Under the pieces are notes generated by a model. It saw only the letters and a program-made list of their open reading frames with translations, made no database searches and was not told the origin of the DNA. From the NCBI GenBank assembly GCA_027257055.1, contig JAPVLO010000059.1:1922001-1986000 (forward strand): DNA of 64,000 bases, given 5' to 3'. A program made the position numbers and the translations under genes. This document shows positions 1 through 10,620 of the stretch, piece by piece. The stretch comes from Cephalopachus bancanus. Lineage: Eukaryota > Chordata > Mammalia > Primates > Tarsiidae. Each line of letters begins with the position of its first letter. Position 1 is the first letter of the stretch.

Positions 1-2600
1 GTAAAACTTATGGGTGAAAAATATCCTGATGTGATATGGTTGCCTAACAATTTATATTCAGTTGCAATATTTTATTTGCTATAATTACTCTTGTTGGGTC
101 TCTCTTTCCAGTACAAGATTCCACGTGGCCCTATAATAAGATTCTCTTTCTTTCATAAAACTTAACTATCTAGTCCTTTAATCTAGAATAGTCTAACTTC
201 AACAAGTCTTCGTGGAATGGCCATATCATGTATCATTTATACAGGGCAATTTCAATTCATAAGCATTGTACTCTATGAGTTGGTTTGTTGTTGTTGTTGG
301 TTTTGACTTAGATAGACACCATGCCCAGATACATGGGTAAAAAACATAAAACAGGTAGTTGTCTAATTTCTTACTATTGACAGAAATATGGCAATAGGAA
401 AATGATGTTATTAACCACTACAACTTCTTAAACCATAAACAAAAATAAAGAACATACTGGAAAGTATAATTAGCATTTTAAAAATAGTTTGCTGAAATCC
501 ATCCTCATATTACATAAATAATGTTTTTCTGTAAAGAAGGAAATTCTTCAACTCAAAAATCAACTTTCTAGCTATCTGAAGCTCAAATTAAAATGAATTT
601 AGATTATAGAATCAATACTGGAGGACGAACTAAGGATCACTAAATCCTGTGTTATTGATTGCTTGGAGAAAACTATCTTTTTAAATATGCATCACATAAC
701 ACAGTTCTTTATTTCTAAGAACTTTCCCCAAATCCTGCCAACACGTGGTTTATGTAATGATTAAGCCTTTGCATTAACTACTTTGTGTGTCAGAAATATT
801 AGAATGTATACCAACTGTTCTTGGAAAATGATTTTGCAATTTCTCCTAAAAGTATACTACCTACTTTGAATAAGTTACATGAAAACTGGGGCATATTAGG
901 AAAGAAAGTAGCTTAATATGAGAAAAATGAGCCTTTGAATTATAAATATTCAATACAGGTTGTCTTAGCCATTTTCAGATTTTAAAAATGTAGTACAACT
1001 TTTTGCCCCCAGTGTGATACCAAAATCAATGGTCTTGTTTTGTTTTGACAGGAGAGTACCTGCTGAATTTAATCACATAGAAGAATCTTGTTTTGATTTC
1101 TTCTATTAATTACTTCTTGGAAAAATGTATTATGGCAAGCCTATTCAGAATCTCAGAAGCATAAAAAAATTGCTTTTTGTTTTTCAAATTGCAAATGAGG
1201 GTGATGTGAATGCGTGAAGGAACTAAGATCTGAGTGTGTGAGAGCCCCTTCCTACCTCTGGATCTTGGAAGGGCTTTTCATGGTGGTAGAAATCACAATG
1301 CCTACGTGTTGGCTGTCATGTTCCATTCAGACCCACAATCCCATTGAAACCCATCACTTTCAAGAGTGCAAATAATAGGAGGGAGAAAGAGTGTCAGAGA
1401 AGGACATTTTCTAACAAGAGCCCAGTGGATTTCTACCTTTCATCTAAGAAACTTCAATGGTTTAAGAGCAGATCCGTAGGTGCCACACAGTGAAAGGACC
1501 TATGTAAAATCACAGTGAGACTCTGGAGTAAGAGCTGGAATGTGATGGCCTCAGGCCCTGCCCTCCAACCTGAGTCCACATCACACCATCTCTTTAAAAA
1601 ACTCCCTCTGGAAGCCCTACAGTTTCCTCTCTGGTTTGAGTCTTACTGCTGAAGAGTCGGTTTGTAGAGATGGATATCTGACTAAGCCAGCTTGCCTTTT
1701 TTTAATGCTCTTTCCCTCAAGAACTGAAGGTTTTTCACATTCTAAAATAAAATGCAGACCGAGAGCATTTTGTATTTTTGCATTTCGATTCCCTGTTTTG
1801 TCAGTGAGTAATTATAGCAAATAAAATATTGCAGCTGAATGTAAATTGTTAAGCAACCAGATCACACCAGGATATTTTTCTTCCACAAGTTTTACATCAT
1901 AGCATGTTAAATATTAAAATATTGCTAGTCAAGTAAACAGAGAGGGTTCTTTGCTCAGAGCATTAATTTTAAACAAACATTTCGCTGTTATTCACATCAG
2001 ATGCTAGGAAACAAATGATGTTTTCTTTCAAATAAGGTGAATAGATCATCTGGAGGGAAAGCAGACAACAGAATCACACAGAAGTCAGGGCATTTATGAC
2101 ACCTCAACAAGAAGAACAGGAGAGAATTCATGTGTAGGAGAGAGAAAAAGAAAGAGAAACTTACAAAGGAATGTGGGAAAATAGCAAGAAATGAAAAAGA
2201 TTGATTTATTGCTACAAAGATGAAGATATGTCTCATGTCAGGATACATAATCCTGACTCAAAGTAAGGCAGCCAGGGAAAAAAATCAAATATATATATTT
2301 TTTAATATAGTGAATTTCAGTTTCCTTTGGTTATGACCAGGAAGGTAGAAAGGAGATTAATTTTCAGATCTCCAAAAGATCACCAATCAATAAAATACCG
2401 ATCAATGAGCATTGATTGAGTATCTAATGTGAGCTCAGCAGCCAACTACAAAATTAGACATGGTCTTCTGAGACATCTTACTATGGGGTTGAGAAGAGGG
2501 AGGACTAGGACAATGAGCAATGAGATTGGACATGTTTCTATGCCTTAGCATTAACAAAACACACACTTCACAATTCAACGATGAAGACAATGAAGGTGGG
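1..2600. other. AT-rich unique sequence, no gene seen
   Basis: Stops occur in all frames and the longest ORFs (about 60 to 80 codons) show no recognisable domain. I recognise no repeat here. It may hold very old transposon remnants that need a profile search. It fits intergenic or intronic sequence. Confidence 0.6.
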
Positions 2601-2609
2601 TTAGAGTCA

Positions 2610-2830
2610 CGGCCATAACAATCCTATTTTCTGAGCACTTCCTACTTTCCAAGCACTGTGCTAGATGCATAATGTTTATCATTTCCAATGATTAAAAAAA
2701 TCCATTAAGAATTATTCCCTTTATTAAAGAAAATAAGGTTCAAAAGTTAATTTGTTGTGCTACACAGTGAGTAAAAGTTTAGGCCTGAATTTAACCCCAG
2801 GTCTTCCTACCCAAAGATCTTGATCTTTCT
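2610..2830 (-). repeat. MIR SINE remnant
   Basis: Reads like the reverse complement of MIR: 'CACTGTGCTAGATGC' near the start, a degenerate run of the 'tacagatgaggaaact' type in the middle, then 'CTACACAGTGAGTAAA' and a final segment equivalent to 'gaacccaggtcttcc'. The copy is heavily diverged, as expected for an ancient tRNA-derived mammalian SINE. No function is implied. Confidence 0.7.
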
Positions 2831-2967
2831 TCTGACACTAATTTATCCTAAGGAAGTATTCCTCTATTTGTTCTTGTAGCCAAATACCAGTCAATTAAAA
2901 TAAAAACACAACAGTATGAAAATGTTCTTTGTAAGGGAGATGACTGCAACATGATTTTTCAAATTAG

Positions 2968-3135
2968 GTTATAAATTAGCCAGGTGTGGTAGTGCACATC
3001 TATAGTCCCAGCTACTGGAGAGGCAGAAGTGGGAGGTCACTTGAGCCCAGAAGTTCGAGGTTGCAGTGTGTCATGATTACGCAAGTGCACTCCAGCCTGG
3101 CCAACAGAGTAAGATCCTGACTCTAAATAAAAATC
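2968..3135 (+). repeat. Alu right-arm fragment (FRAM/AluJ-like)
   Basis: Begins at 'AATTAGCCAGGTGTGGTAG', the junction before the Alu right arm, and runs through 'TGCACTCCAGCCTGG' to 'CTGACTCTAAATAAAA'. The left arm is absent. It lacks the 'GAGACTCCAACTC' end of the lineage-specific copies in this window, so it is an old monomeric or truncated copy. Confidence 0.8.
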
Positions 3136-3139
3136 AACA

Positions 3140-4050
3140 ATCAATAAAGAGAGAGATTATAATGATATAGATTTTTGTAATGTTTATGTTTGGCTTTTTA
3201 AAAAACATTCAACAGAATATATAGAATTTTCTGGAAAGGCATGCCTATTAAATAATCTCAGAGTTAAGGATTGAAGGGCAAAGAAGTTACTGGCCACAAA
3301 GGCTTTGTAGAATGAGGAAGATGTTTTCTAACAGGGAAAGGGAGTGAAGGGATAAATTAACCAGATACGGTAGTGGAGTGGGGATGGAGTGGGGAGAGGA
3401 GCCAACCAGGGAGCAAGAAGTGATCCAGTGTAAGACTACTTATCTCTTCCAGTTTGCCACTTAATTAAACAAATGCCTGGGGAAGGGACTGTTATGGATA
3501 AATGAGAACAGATTTTGCATCCTGTTGAGTGAGGCAAAACCCTATAAGACACTTGGATGGAGGAACCAGAGAAAAACAAAATATAAAGTCAAAAGTTCAC
3601 AGAGAAGATGGAGAGAACTTTAAGTCCCATGAACTGTGAAATTGAGGGTTCAAGTCAATTATAGCTAGCTCTCTATGAGCCATGGGGGTCCTCAATGACA
3701 TCTGGTTTGCAGGATCAACTTTCGAGTTATATGTTTTTTTTTGTTTGTTTGTTGTGGTTGTTTTTACAATTGTTAGATGAGACTGAATATAAGCCAAAAA
3801 AAAATAATAATAATAATCTTGTGTTTAAAGAAAGTGATATACCCTAGATATATCACCACATATGGAGATTTCTTTAATTAGAAAAAAAAGAGTCCAGCAA
3901 ACTTCACATTGGTTGAGGTAGCCAGAACACTGACTTCTCATGTTCACCATAGCTCATCTTCCTTCCTTCCCCTCTAAAAGCATTAGAGGAAGAAGCCCAG
4001 CATGATTACCAAATAAAATCTACCTCATAGACATGCCACTCATTTTTTAA
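3140..4050. other. No gene; short simple repeats
   Basis: Unique-looking sequence with no recognisable coding signal. It holds a T/G-rich stretch near 3730-3770 and a short (AAT)n run near 3798-3818. A 66-codon reverse-strand ORF spans the T/G stretch and has no domain. Confidence 0.55.
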
Positions 4051-4063
4051 GATAAACTCTTCC

Positions 4064-4365
4064 GCCCACCGGGCTTGGTGGCTCAGCCTGTAATCCCGCA
4101 CCTTTGGGAGGCTGAGGTGAGTGGATTGCCTGAGCCCGCGGGTTCGAGACCTGCCTGGGCAGGCGAGACCTCATCTCTATAATAAATTAAAAAAAAAAAA
4201 ATTAGCTGGGCGTGGTAGCGCACGCCTGTAGTTCCAGCTACTTGGAAGGCTGAGGTGGAAAGATCGCCGGATCCCCAGCAGGTCGAGGCTGCGGTGTCCG
4301 GGAGCGGCCACTGCACTCCAGTCTGAGTGACAGTGAGACTTCAACTCAAAAAAATAAAAAATAAT
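4064..4365 (+). repeat. Full-length lineage-specific Alu
   Basis: Dimeric 7SL-derived SINE with A-rich tail. Near-matching target-site duplications flank it: ATAAACTCTTCC at 4052-4063 and ATAAGCTCTTCC at 4366-4377. The junction reads GGGCAGGCGAGACC, the intermediate deletion state. It keeps TTAGC and GTAGTTCC, so it lies outside the TCAGCC/GTAATTCC subfamily. Confidence 0.95.
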
Positions 4366-4519
4366 ATAAGCTCTTCCTCTGAAGCAGATAAACTGGGAGA
4401 AAGGGATGAAGAGGAGACTCTTCTACCTGGTCACTGGGAGGGAAAATTTCCTGCATATCATACATTTGGCAATCTCTTATCAGAGTGGCAAATTCGCAAA
4501 CCCTTCCACCCAGTAAATT

Positions 4520-4890
4520 TATTGCTAAGAATTTGCCCTACAGATATACCTATAAGTGTATGCCAAAATATGTGCAAACACGTCCTTTGCAGTATTGCCT
4601 ATAAAAAAAAAACTGGATGGCAACCCCCTCGTGTCAATAAATCATGCTTTCAAAAACAAAAAACCAAAACAAAACTGGAAAAAATACCATATGCTATCCA
4701 CTGGGTTAGATACATTTTGGTTTATGTGATGCTATTAAGAACAATGAGCTAGGTTTACTCTTCAAGATATATTATGACTTGAAAAGCTAAGTATGAAGAG
4801 TGTATTTAATGCCATACCATTTAAGTTAAGATTTAAAAGGCTCTGTGTTTGTCATTTTGTTTAGATGTTGAAATGTATATAACTTCTTTT
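4520..4890 (+). repeat. Old L1 (L1M) ORF2 end and 3' UTR remnant
   Basis: Follows the familiar old-L1 order: 'ATTTGCCCTACAGATATACC', then 'TTTGCAGTATTGCCTATAA', 'ACTGGATGGCAACC' and 'GATACATTTTGGTTTATG', which correspond to the segment just downstream of the L1 ORF2 end. Too decayed to code. A 141-codon ORF that starts in the preceding Alu runs across it by chance. Confidence 0.65.
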
Positions 4891-5590
4891 TACAAAACGT
4901 TACAGAAGAAACTTGACAACAGTAATATTTTAAATTTTCTTCTTGTATCTTTTCTTTCTCTTTGGAGTTTTATTATAATTATGTGCCATTCTGACTAAGA
5001 GAAACAAGTAATAATAATGGAACATGAAAATAAAATAATTACCCAGCAATGATAATACTATGCTGTTCATAACTATTGTTTTGGCCTTTGGATTCTCAGA
5101 ATTTGCTTCACTGAACTGTGGAGTGTGTAGCATTCTTTAACTTTTTAGCTGCAATGAAAGAACATAGTATGACAGATGCCCCTCAAGTCCTCTAAGCTAC
5201 TCTTCCACCTTGTCCTCCCACCGCAATCTCTACCTTGTATTTAAAAATGTTCAGAGCAGACTTTCCCTGCTACAGACGGTACTTAGATTTTCACCTAAGA
5301 GTAAACAGCCACTATATCATCTACCCCCTGAAATGTCGGGGGACAAGGGCAGACAGGACCTGCCATGTGAATGAGCCATCAACAGCATAGAACTCTAAAC
5401 CTATGGTAGCTGCAGCTGATGTGCGTTCACAAAGTGGGCATGGGGCAAAGTGTGCATATGCAACATACACACAAGCACACTGAGAATGAAGGAGATGCAT
5501 GTAAGAATACTAGTCAAAGAGTAGTTAGTATTTGCCAAATAAGCTCATTTTTATATTTTCATTTACTTTCTCTTTCACCACTTTCACAAA
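4890..5590. other. No recognisable feature
   Basis: AT-rich sequence followed by a more mixed stretch around 5160-5420. ORFs are 65 to 67 codons, low in complexity, and without domains. I see no repeat that I can name. Confidence 0.5.
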
Positions 5591-5594
5591 TAGT

Positions 5595-5830
5595 TATCGG
5601 TCATCTAATACATTGACAGATACTATGTTGACCATTTCACAAGTTATCTCATTCACTTCTCATCTAAAAAGCCATTGGTTAATATCATTATCTTCCCATT
5701 GCATATGAAGAAACTAACACTTAAAGATTATGACACTTAACCTGCTGAAAGTCACACATCTAGCAAGTGGGAGGTGGGATTCAAATATAAACACAGCAGG
5801 CTTCAAAGCCACTATACATCACATTCCTTC
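5595..5830 (-). repeat. MIR SINE remnant
   Basis: Reverse-complement MIR: 'AAGTTATCTCATTCACTTC', then 'CCCATTGCATATGAAGAAAC', 'CTGAAAGTCACACATCTAGC' and 'GGTGGGATTCAAATATAAAC'. The conserved MIR core is intact enough to identify with fair confidence. Confidence 0.8.
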
Positions 5831-6029
5831 TTGATTTAAGTTGCGTGCTTGGCCCCTAGACTGTTCTGTGGGATACAAATCGCGATGAGACCAACCAACT
5901 CATGAAATGGAGTACTCTTCAAACCCAAACTGAGAAGTTAAGAAAAATGAGAACCATGAAAACATGTGCATTATGTATACAGCCAGGTTGAAGAACACAG
6001 ACTACATTAGAATGTGAAACTGCCTTGCA

Positions 6030-6235
6030 AGCTACAAAGTATAGAGGTTAAGAGAAAGGTCTTTGAGGTCAGCCATACCCAAGGATGAATCCTGGCCTAG
6101 CCACCATGTAACTATGTCACCAAGAGACTTCACCTGCCTCTAATCTCATTTTTTCATTTGTAAAGTAGACATCATGATAGTGCCTGCCTCATAGAAGCAT
6201 GATGAGGATACCTAGGACACAGTAACCCCTCCAGA
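6030..6235 (+). repeat. MIR SINE remnant
   Basis: Sense-orientation MIR: 'TAGAGGTTAAGAGAAAGG', 'GATGAATCCTGGCCTAGCCA', 'GTAACTATGTCACC', 'CATTTTTTCATTTGTAAAG' and 'GTGCCTGCCTCATAGAAG' follow consensus order. It lies about 200 bases from the previous MIR, in opposite orientation. Confidence 0.8.
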
Positions 6236-6239
6236 ATTG

Positions 6240-7690
6240 TGATGTTTGATGTTACAAATTAATATACAAATCTCCAAGAACCCCTAGAATGTTATAGCAG
6301 AAAAACACTTTAAAAATAGATAATCTCTAGACAAGCCCCTTGTTTTACACAGCCAAGAAAGTAAGACCTAATCAGTTAAAGAAGCAAGATGCCTCTCAAG
6401 TCAGACTACTGAGTTTTTATTTTGCATGGCACTATACCTCTACACAGCTTCCTGTAGTGGGAAAGGTTGTCCATCACTCATTCTCACCCCCTTTCCTTTT
6501 ATGCCTGCCCCCATCCTGTAGCAAACTATTCTCTCTCCCAGACTCTTCTGAAGCCAAGTGTGGCTACCACAATAGAGTTCCTGCCAATGAGAAGTGAACA
6601 AAAGCTTCCTGGGGTAGTACTCTGGGAAGTGCGGGCTTTTCAATATAAGGAATAGACACTGCTGGTGCCACCTCTCTCGCTTTCTTCCTACCATAAATTT
6701 GATCAAGGTGCCAGGAAATAGGCTGACCACCTTGCAAAGGGGCAGATCAAAAGAATCACTGAGATGCTACTTATGTCCAGACAGATTTCTTGTTACATAA
6801 GAAAATATACCTGTATCTGCTTATATCATTGTTAAAGGCAGGTTTTCTGTTACATATGGCTGAACTCATTCTTAAATGATAAAGGTCATTTTCCTATGGA
6901 CATTGACACATTCTAGGCCAAGATGATAGGAATTAATAGTACAAAAATCTCAGAATACTAACTAGCTGACTGAGGGAAATCCCTAGATATGCAAGCCCTC
7001 TTTAAAAAAAAAAAAAAACAATTAAAATGTGAGTCAAATTTGGACTTATTTTTGAAGTTCACTTCTCACTTTGTTCTCGTTTTTATCTTGATACTCAGAA
7101 TGAATTTTCCAATCATATTCAAGAGCTTCCCATTTCCAGAATGGCCCAGTGATTTTCAGTAAATTTAGATTTTGGTGAAGTTAATTTTATTTGTACTTAC
7201 TTACTTATTAATGTTCTGCCAATTAGATTCAATATCTCTTTGCATGTATTGTATTCTCATGTCCACGGTGCATGTTTAGAAATAAATAGATAACAAGATA
7301 GAGATTTACACCGTCTTACCACCAATAGTTTCCTCCTCTCTCAAAATGCCTTCATAACTTTTGGTCACATAATCATATGCCACCTTTGGACTGCGAATTA
7401 ACTGTTTCTTGATTTTACTCCTTGATGAGATCATAAAACTGTGAATATTGACACAGTGTTTTATAATGCTTCACTAGTCACTCTCAGTGCCTATCATAGA
7501 AGTAGGCACTTTAAAAATTCTCATTAAGAGCTCTAAAATAGATACACCCCTCTTCTTAAACATACAGCTCGAGAAAAGACCCAGAGCCTAAAAGCTCCTA
7601 ATTCCAGTATAAACCTGCCCATGAACATATCTCTTTTTCTCTGTTCAGGGAATTGATTTCTATTAAGGTAGAAATGGCAAAGAGCATATT
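6240..7690. other. No gene seen; mixed unique sequence
   Basis: Three overlapping ORFs of 62 to 96 codons at 6340-6730 look like chance: they overlap on both strands and show no domain. Part of 6430-6730 could be an old LTR fragment, which I cannot assign. A short A-run lies near 7003-7017. Confidence 0.45.
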
Positions 7691-7798
7691 TATATTAGGG
7701 GAAATATCTAAAACAATGGGACTATGAGTACATTTTGCTATACACACATGGAAGTATATCTCAAGGCCTAGCACTATACCAGCTACACAATAGTGTCT

Positions 7799-7800
<2 letters not shown>

Positions 7801-7833
<33 letters not shown>
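7801..7833 (+). repeat. (ATT)11 trinucleotide microsatellite
   Basis: Eleven uninterrupted ATT units form the A-tail position of the adjacent reverse-strand Alu, that is (AAT)n on the Alu sense strand. Uninterrupted arrays of this length are usually length-polymorphic. Confidence 0.95.
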
Positions 7834-8111
7834 GAGTTGGAGTCTCACTCTGTTGCCCAGACTGGAGTGCAGTGGCCGCTCCCGGCCACCGCAGCCTCGA
7901 CTTGCTGGGCTCTGGCGATCCTTCCGCTTCAGCCTTGCGAGTAGCCGGAATTACAGGCATGCGCTACCACGTCCGGCTGATTTTTTTTTTTTATTTATTG
8001 TAGAGATGAGGTCTCGCTGCCCAGGCGGGTCTCGAACCTGCGGGCTCAGGCAATCCACTCACCTCAGCCTCACAAAAGCACAGGATTACAGGCTGAGCCA
8101 CCGAGCCTGGC
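7801..8111 (-). repeat. Lineage-specific Alu, tail turned into (ATT)n
   Basis: Reverse-strand Alu starting GAGTTGGAGTCTCACTCTG at 7834. It carries the three subfamily markers on its sense strand: GGGCAGCGAGACC, ATCAGCC and GTAATTCC. In place of poly(T) there are 11 ATT units at 7801-7833. Flanking duplications are TCTTCATTATT and TCTTCATAATT, the left one overlapping the ATT array. Two long forward ORFs here are Alu plus repeat artefacts. Confidence 0.93.
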
Positions 8112-8149
8112 TCTTCATAATTATTTACTGAATGAATGAATAAGCACAC

Positions 8150-8940
8150 ACACAGCAGGAAAACATATTATGAATGAATACACTTTTTTCCTATAGTACG
8201 ATAACTTTACTAAAATAGATGGGCAGTCAAAAACTATAATCTCTCATTTAGCTTGGAAAAGTAAAGAATCCTCTACTTCATCTTTGATTTCCTCCTTACA
8301 AGATGTACAATGTAAAGGACTTGCTAGTCACATTTGTCAAGAGAACCCACAGGTACTATCTGGCTCATCACAGCTTAACTTATCAATTGCCTTTGTTGTT
8401 TGGTGGATATTGATCTGGGAAGACCTTGTATCTTGCTGAAGTCACTTGTACAACAACTCTTCACTTTTTCTTTTTAGTCGACATGAAGGCTCAAGTGTTT
8501 CAGGCTTTGGGAATTTCTACCGACAGCCCCATTCCATCATTAAATACCCAGTGAGAGCTTGTTATCTAGATGAATGCCCCAATTAAATGAGCGCATTCTT
8601 GCCCATGCCTAACAGTGGCAGTAGGTTCAAACCAACACTTTGAAGGGCAATAATGAATGTAGGAAATTGTCTGAGGAGCCACAAGTTTAGTTTCAATGGT
8701 TTCACTCTCATCCATTCATTTGTTCATTTAACAAAGCATTTATTGGCAGGTTCCAATGTCTATTTCCAAGCTCAAAATGTTGTTTGCTTTCTGGAAGGGG
8801 CATAAATCTTTCCTAATTTTTCTTAACAGCACAGTGTAACTTATCCTGACTCTGCATCCAAAGTTCCCAGGGTTAAGCTGGAGAGTCTGAGAGCAGGAAA
8901 AGAATGAAAATAATAACAATAGAAAACTCCAGACATCAGG
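8150..8940. other. Mostly unassigned; short L2-like end at 8705-8770
   Basis: Unique AT-rich sequence. 'CATTCATTTGTTCATTTAAC' followed by 'AAAGCATTTATTGG' near 8710-8750 resembles a reversed L2 3' terminus, but the copy is short and the call is weak. No coding signal. Confidence 0.45.
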
Positions 8941-9115
8941 GCGGCCCCGTATGGCTGAGTGAGTTGTGCACTATGTAAGTTCAGGGGGTTCCATTCCTAG
9001 GACTATGATACAAATGGTGGGGAAGTGATCGATACCCCGCAGAGAGGGGTATCCTAGGCCCATGGTGCTCCCTAGTTCAAGAAGCACAAACTATTCAATG
9101 CCCCAAATCAAATAT
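8940..9115 (+). other. Possible tRNA-derived SINE-like unit with hairpin
   Basis: The start contains TGGCTGAGTGAG (A-box-like) and, about 35 bases on, GGTTCCATTCC (B-box-like, one to two changes from GGTTCGANTCC). Downstream is a perfect 8-base stem, GATACCCC / GGGGTATC, with a 7-base loop at 9031-9053. The base composition is more GC-rich than the flanks. It could be a decayed tRNA-derived SINE or a chance match. I do not recognise a named family, and it is not a functional tRNA. Confidence 0.35.
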
Positions 9116-9260
9116 AAAAACTGATTTTTTGGGGTTCATAAAATACTTGATTCCACAATACATTTACATTTCACAACTACATTTTCAAACAAAAAGCTGC
9201 CAACTAAGAATAATAAACAATTTTTTCTATACCTAATATTTAGTTAAAAGAGGCAAAGAA

Positions 9261-9538
9261 GCTAGACATAGAGGCTCAAGCCTATAATCCCAGCATTTCA
9301 GGAAGCTGAGGTGGGGGCTTGCCTAAGCTCACAGGTTCTGGGCAACTTGGTGAGTTGCCATCTCTATAATTAAAAAAAACATTAGTCGGACATAGTAGAA
9401 CACATCTGTAGTTCTGGCTACTTGGAAGGCTGCAGTGGAAGGATCGCCTGAGCCCAGCAGGTCAATGCTGGGGTGGCCGAGAGTATGCCACTACACTTCA
9501 GCCTGGGTGATAGAGTGAGACCCCAACTCAAAAAAAAA
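9261..9538 (+). repeat. Diverged Alu, undeleted-junction form
   Basis: Target-site duplications AGAGGCAAAGAA (9249-9260) and AGAGACAAAGAA (9539-9550) bound it. It ends GAGACCCCAACTC and retains GGGCAACTTGGTGAG at the junction, plus GTAGTTC. Many CpG positions have decayed, so it is older than the copy at 10157. Confidence 0.9.
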
Positions 9539-9589
9539 AGAGACAAAGAAAAAACAAGTAAATGATTAAGTAGAAATGCTATTTTTTAA

Positions 9590-10060
9590 AATTTAAAAGT
9601 CCTAAGAGTGTATGCTAAATGAGTACATTATATGCATAAGATATATGTACAAAGATGTTTACTGTAATATGGTTTCTAATTGACCAAAATACTAAAATAT
9701 AGGAGTGGTTAAATAAATTATAGTACTTCCATACATTAAATCTAACTATGTCATTAAAAAGAATGGGTAGACCTATAATTGCTCTCATAAGGACACAGTT
9801 CCAAAACACGCTCCTAAAGGCAAAAAAGGAATCACATAGTGATCCTGTTTGTAATCAGATTTAGGTAATAATGGATATAAGGAGATGTTAGAACACAGAA
9901 CAGTGCCTGGAAAGACACACACCAGTTTTCTGAGAGCCGTAACCTATGGAGATGGATAAGTTAATAGGCAAATTTCCTATTGTGCATGTTGGAATTTGAA
10001 TTACTTTTTTTTTATAATGAGAAGTATTTGTGTATTAACTGTGTTATAAAGTGTACCTAA
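9590..10060 (+). repeat. Old L1 (L1M) 3' UTR remnant
   Basis: 'GTACAAAGATGTTTACTGTA', 'GAGTGGTTAAATAAATTATA', 'CATTAAAAAGAATGGGTAGA', 'ATCACATAGTGATCCTG' and a late 'GAATTACTTTTTTTTTATAA' follow the order of an old L1 ORF2 end and 3' UTR. No ORF survives. Confidence 0.75.
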
Positions 10061-10156
10061 ATAGTCCAAAATGACAGCAAATTATAGGCTATGTATAGTT
10101 TAATCCTAAACCTGTTACAACTCCTGACAAAACAAATTGTCTAAAGATAAAATTCC

Positions 10157-10447
10157 AGCTGGGCTCGGTGGCTCAGCCTGTAATCCCACGCCTTTGGGAG
10201 GCTGAGGTGAGTAGATTGCCTGAGCCTGCGGGTTCGAGACCCACCTGGGCAGCGAGACCTCATCTCTACAATAAATCAAAAAATCAGCCAGGCATGGTAG
10301 CGCATGCCTGTAATTCCGGCTACTTGGAAGGCTGAGGTGGAAGGATCGCCGGAGCCCAGCAGGTCGAGGCTGCGGTGGCTGGGAGCGGCCACTGCACTCC
10401 AGTCTGGGTAACAGAGTGAGACTCCAACTCAAAAAAAAAAAAGAGAA
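10157..10447 (+). repeat. Young lineage-specific Alu
   Basis: Full length and CpG-rich, with a perfect 17-base target-site duplication TCTAAAGATAAAATTCC at 10140-10156 and 10448-10464. It carries GGGCAGCGAGACC, AATCAGCC and GTAATTCC, the marker set of the derived subfamily. The perfect duplication and intact CpGs make it one of the youngest insertions here. A 105-codon reverse ORF over it is an Alu artefact. Confidence 0.97.
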
Positions 10448-10494
10448 TCTAAAGATAAAATTCCTAATGTAACCTTTCTACTTCAATTACTTGT

Positions 10495-10620
10495 TCTGAC
10501 AACATGCATTCACTGAGCAAATGCATTACATAAATACTGCTCTGGGCAATGGGGCCCAGCAAAAAGATAGGTAAGGTCCTTGCCCTTATGGAGATTAAGT
10601 CCAAGACAGTAAAAGAGATA
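10495..10620 (-). repeat. L2 LINE 3' end remnant
   Basis: 'TGCATTCACTGAGCAAATGC', 'AATACTGCTCTGGGCAATGG', 'TAGGTAAGGTCCTTGCCCTT' and 'ATGGAGATTAAGTCCAAGAC' match the inverted L2 3' end (…tgagcacctactatg… tccctgccctcatggagctt…). Confidence 0.7.

Larger units (their letters stand above)
7690..8150 (+). repeat. L2 LINE 3' end, split by an Alu
   Basis: 'TATCTCAAGGCCTAGCACTA' before 7800 and 'TTTACTGAATGAATGAATAA' after 8118 form the usual L2 3' terminus once the intervening Alu is removed. This shows the L2 was present before the Alu landed. Confidence 0.65.

Noticed and set aside
4327..4752. 141-codon forward ORF
   Set aside because: Starts in an Alu tail and continues over a decayed L1 3' region. 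No domain, no splice context.
8941..9010. Functional tRNA gene
   Set aside because: The boxes are imperfect and I could not fold a convincing acceptor stem or anticodon arm. Kept only as a possible tRNA-derived repeat.
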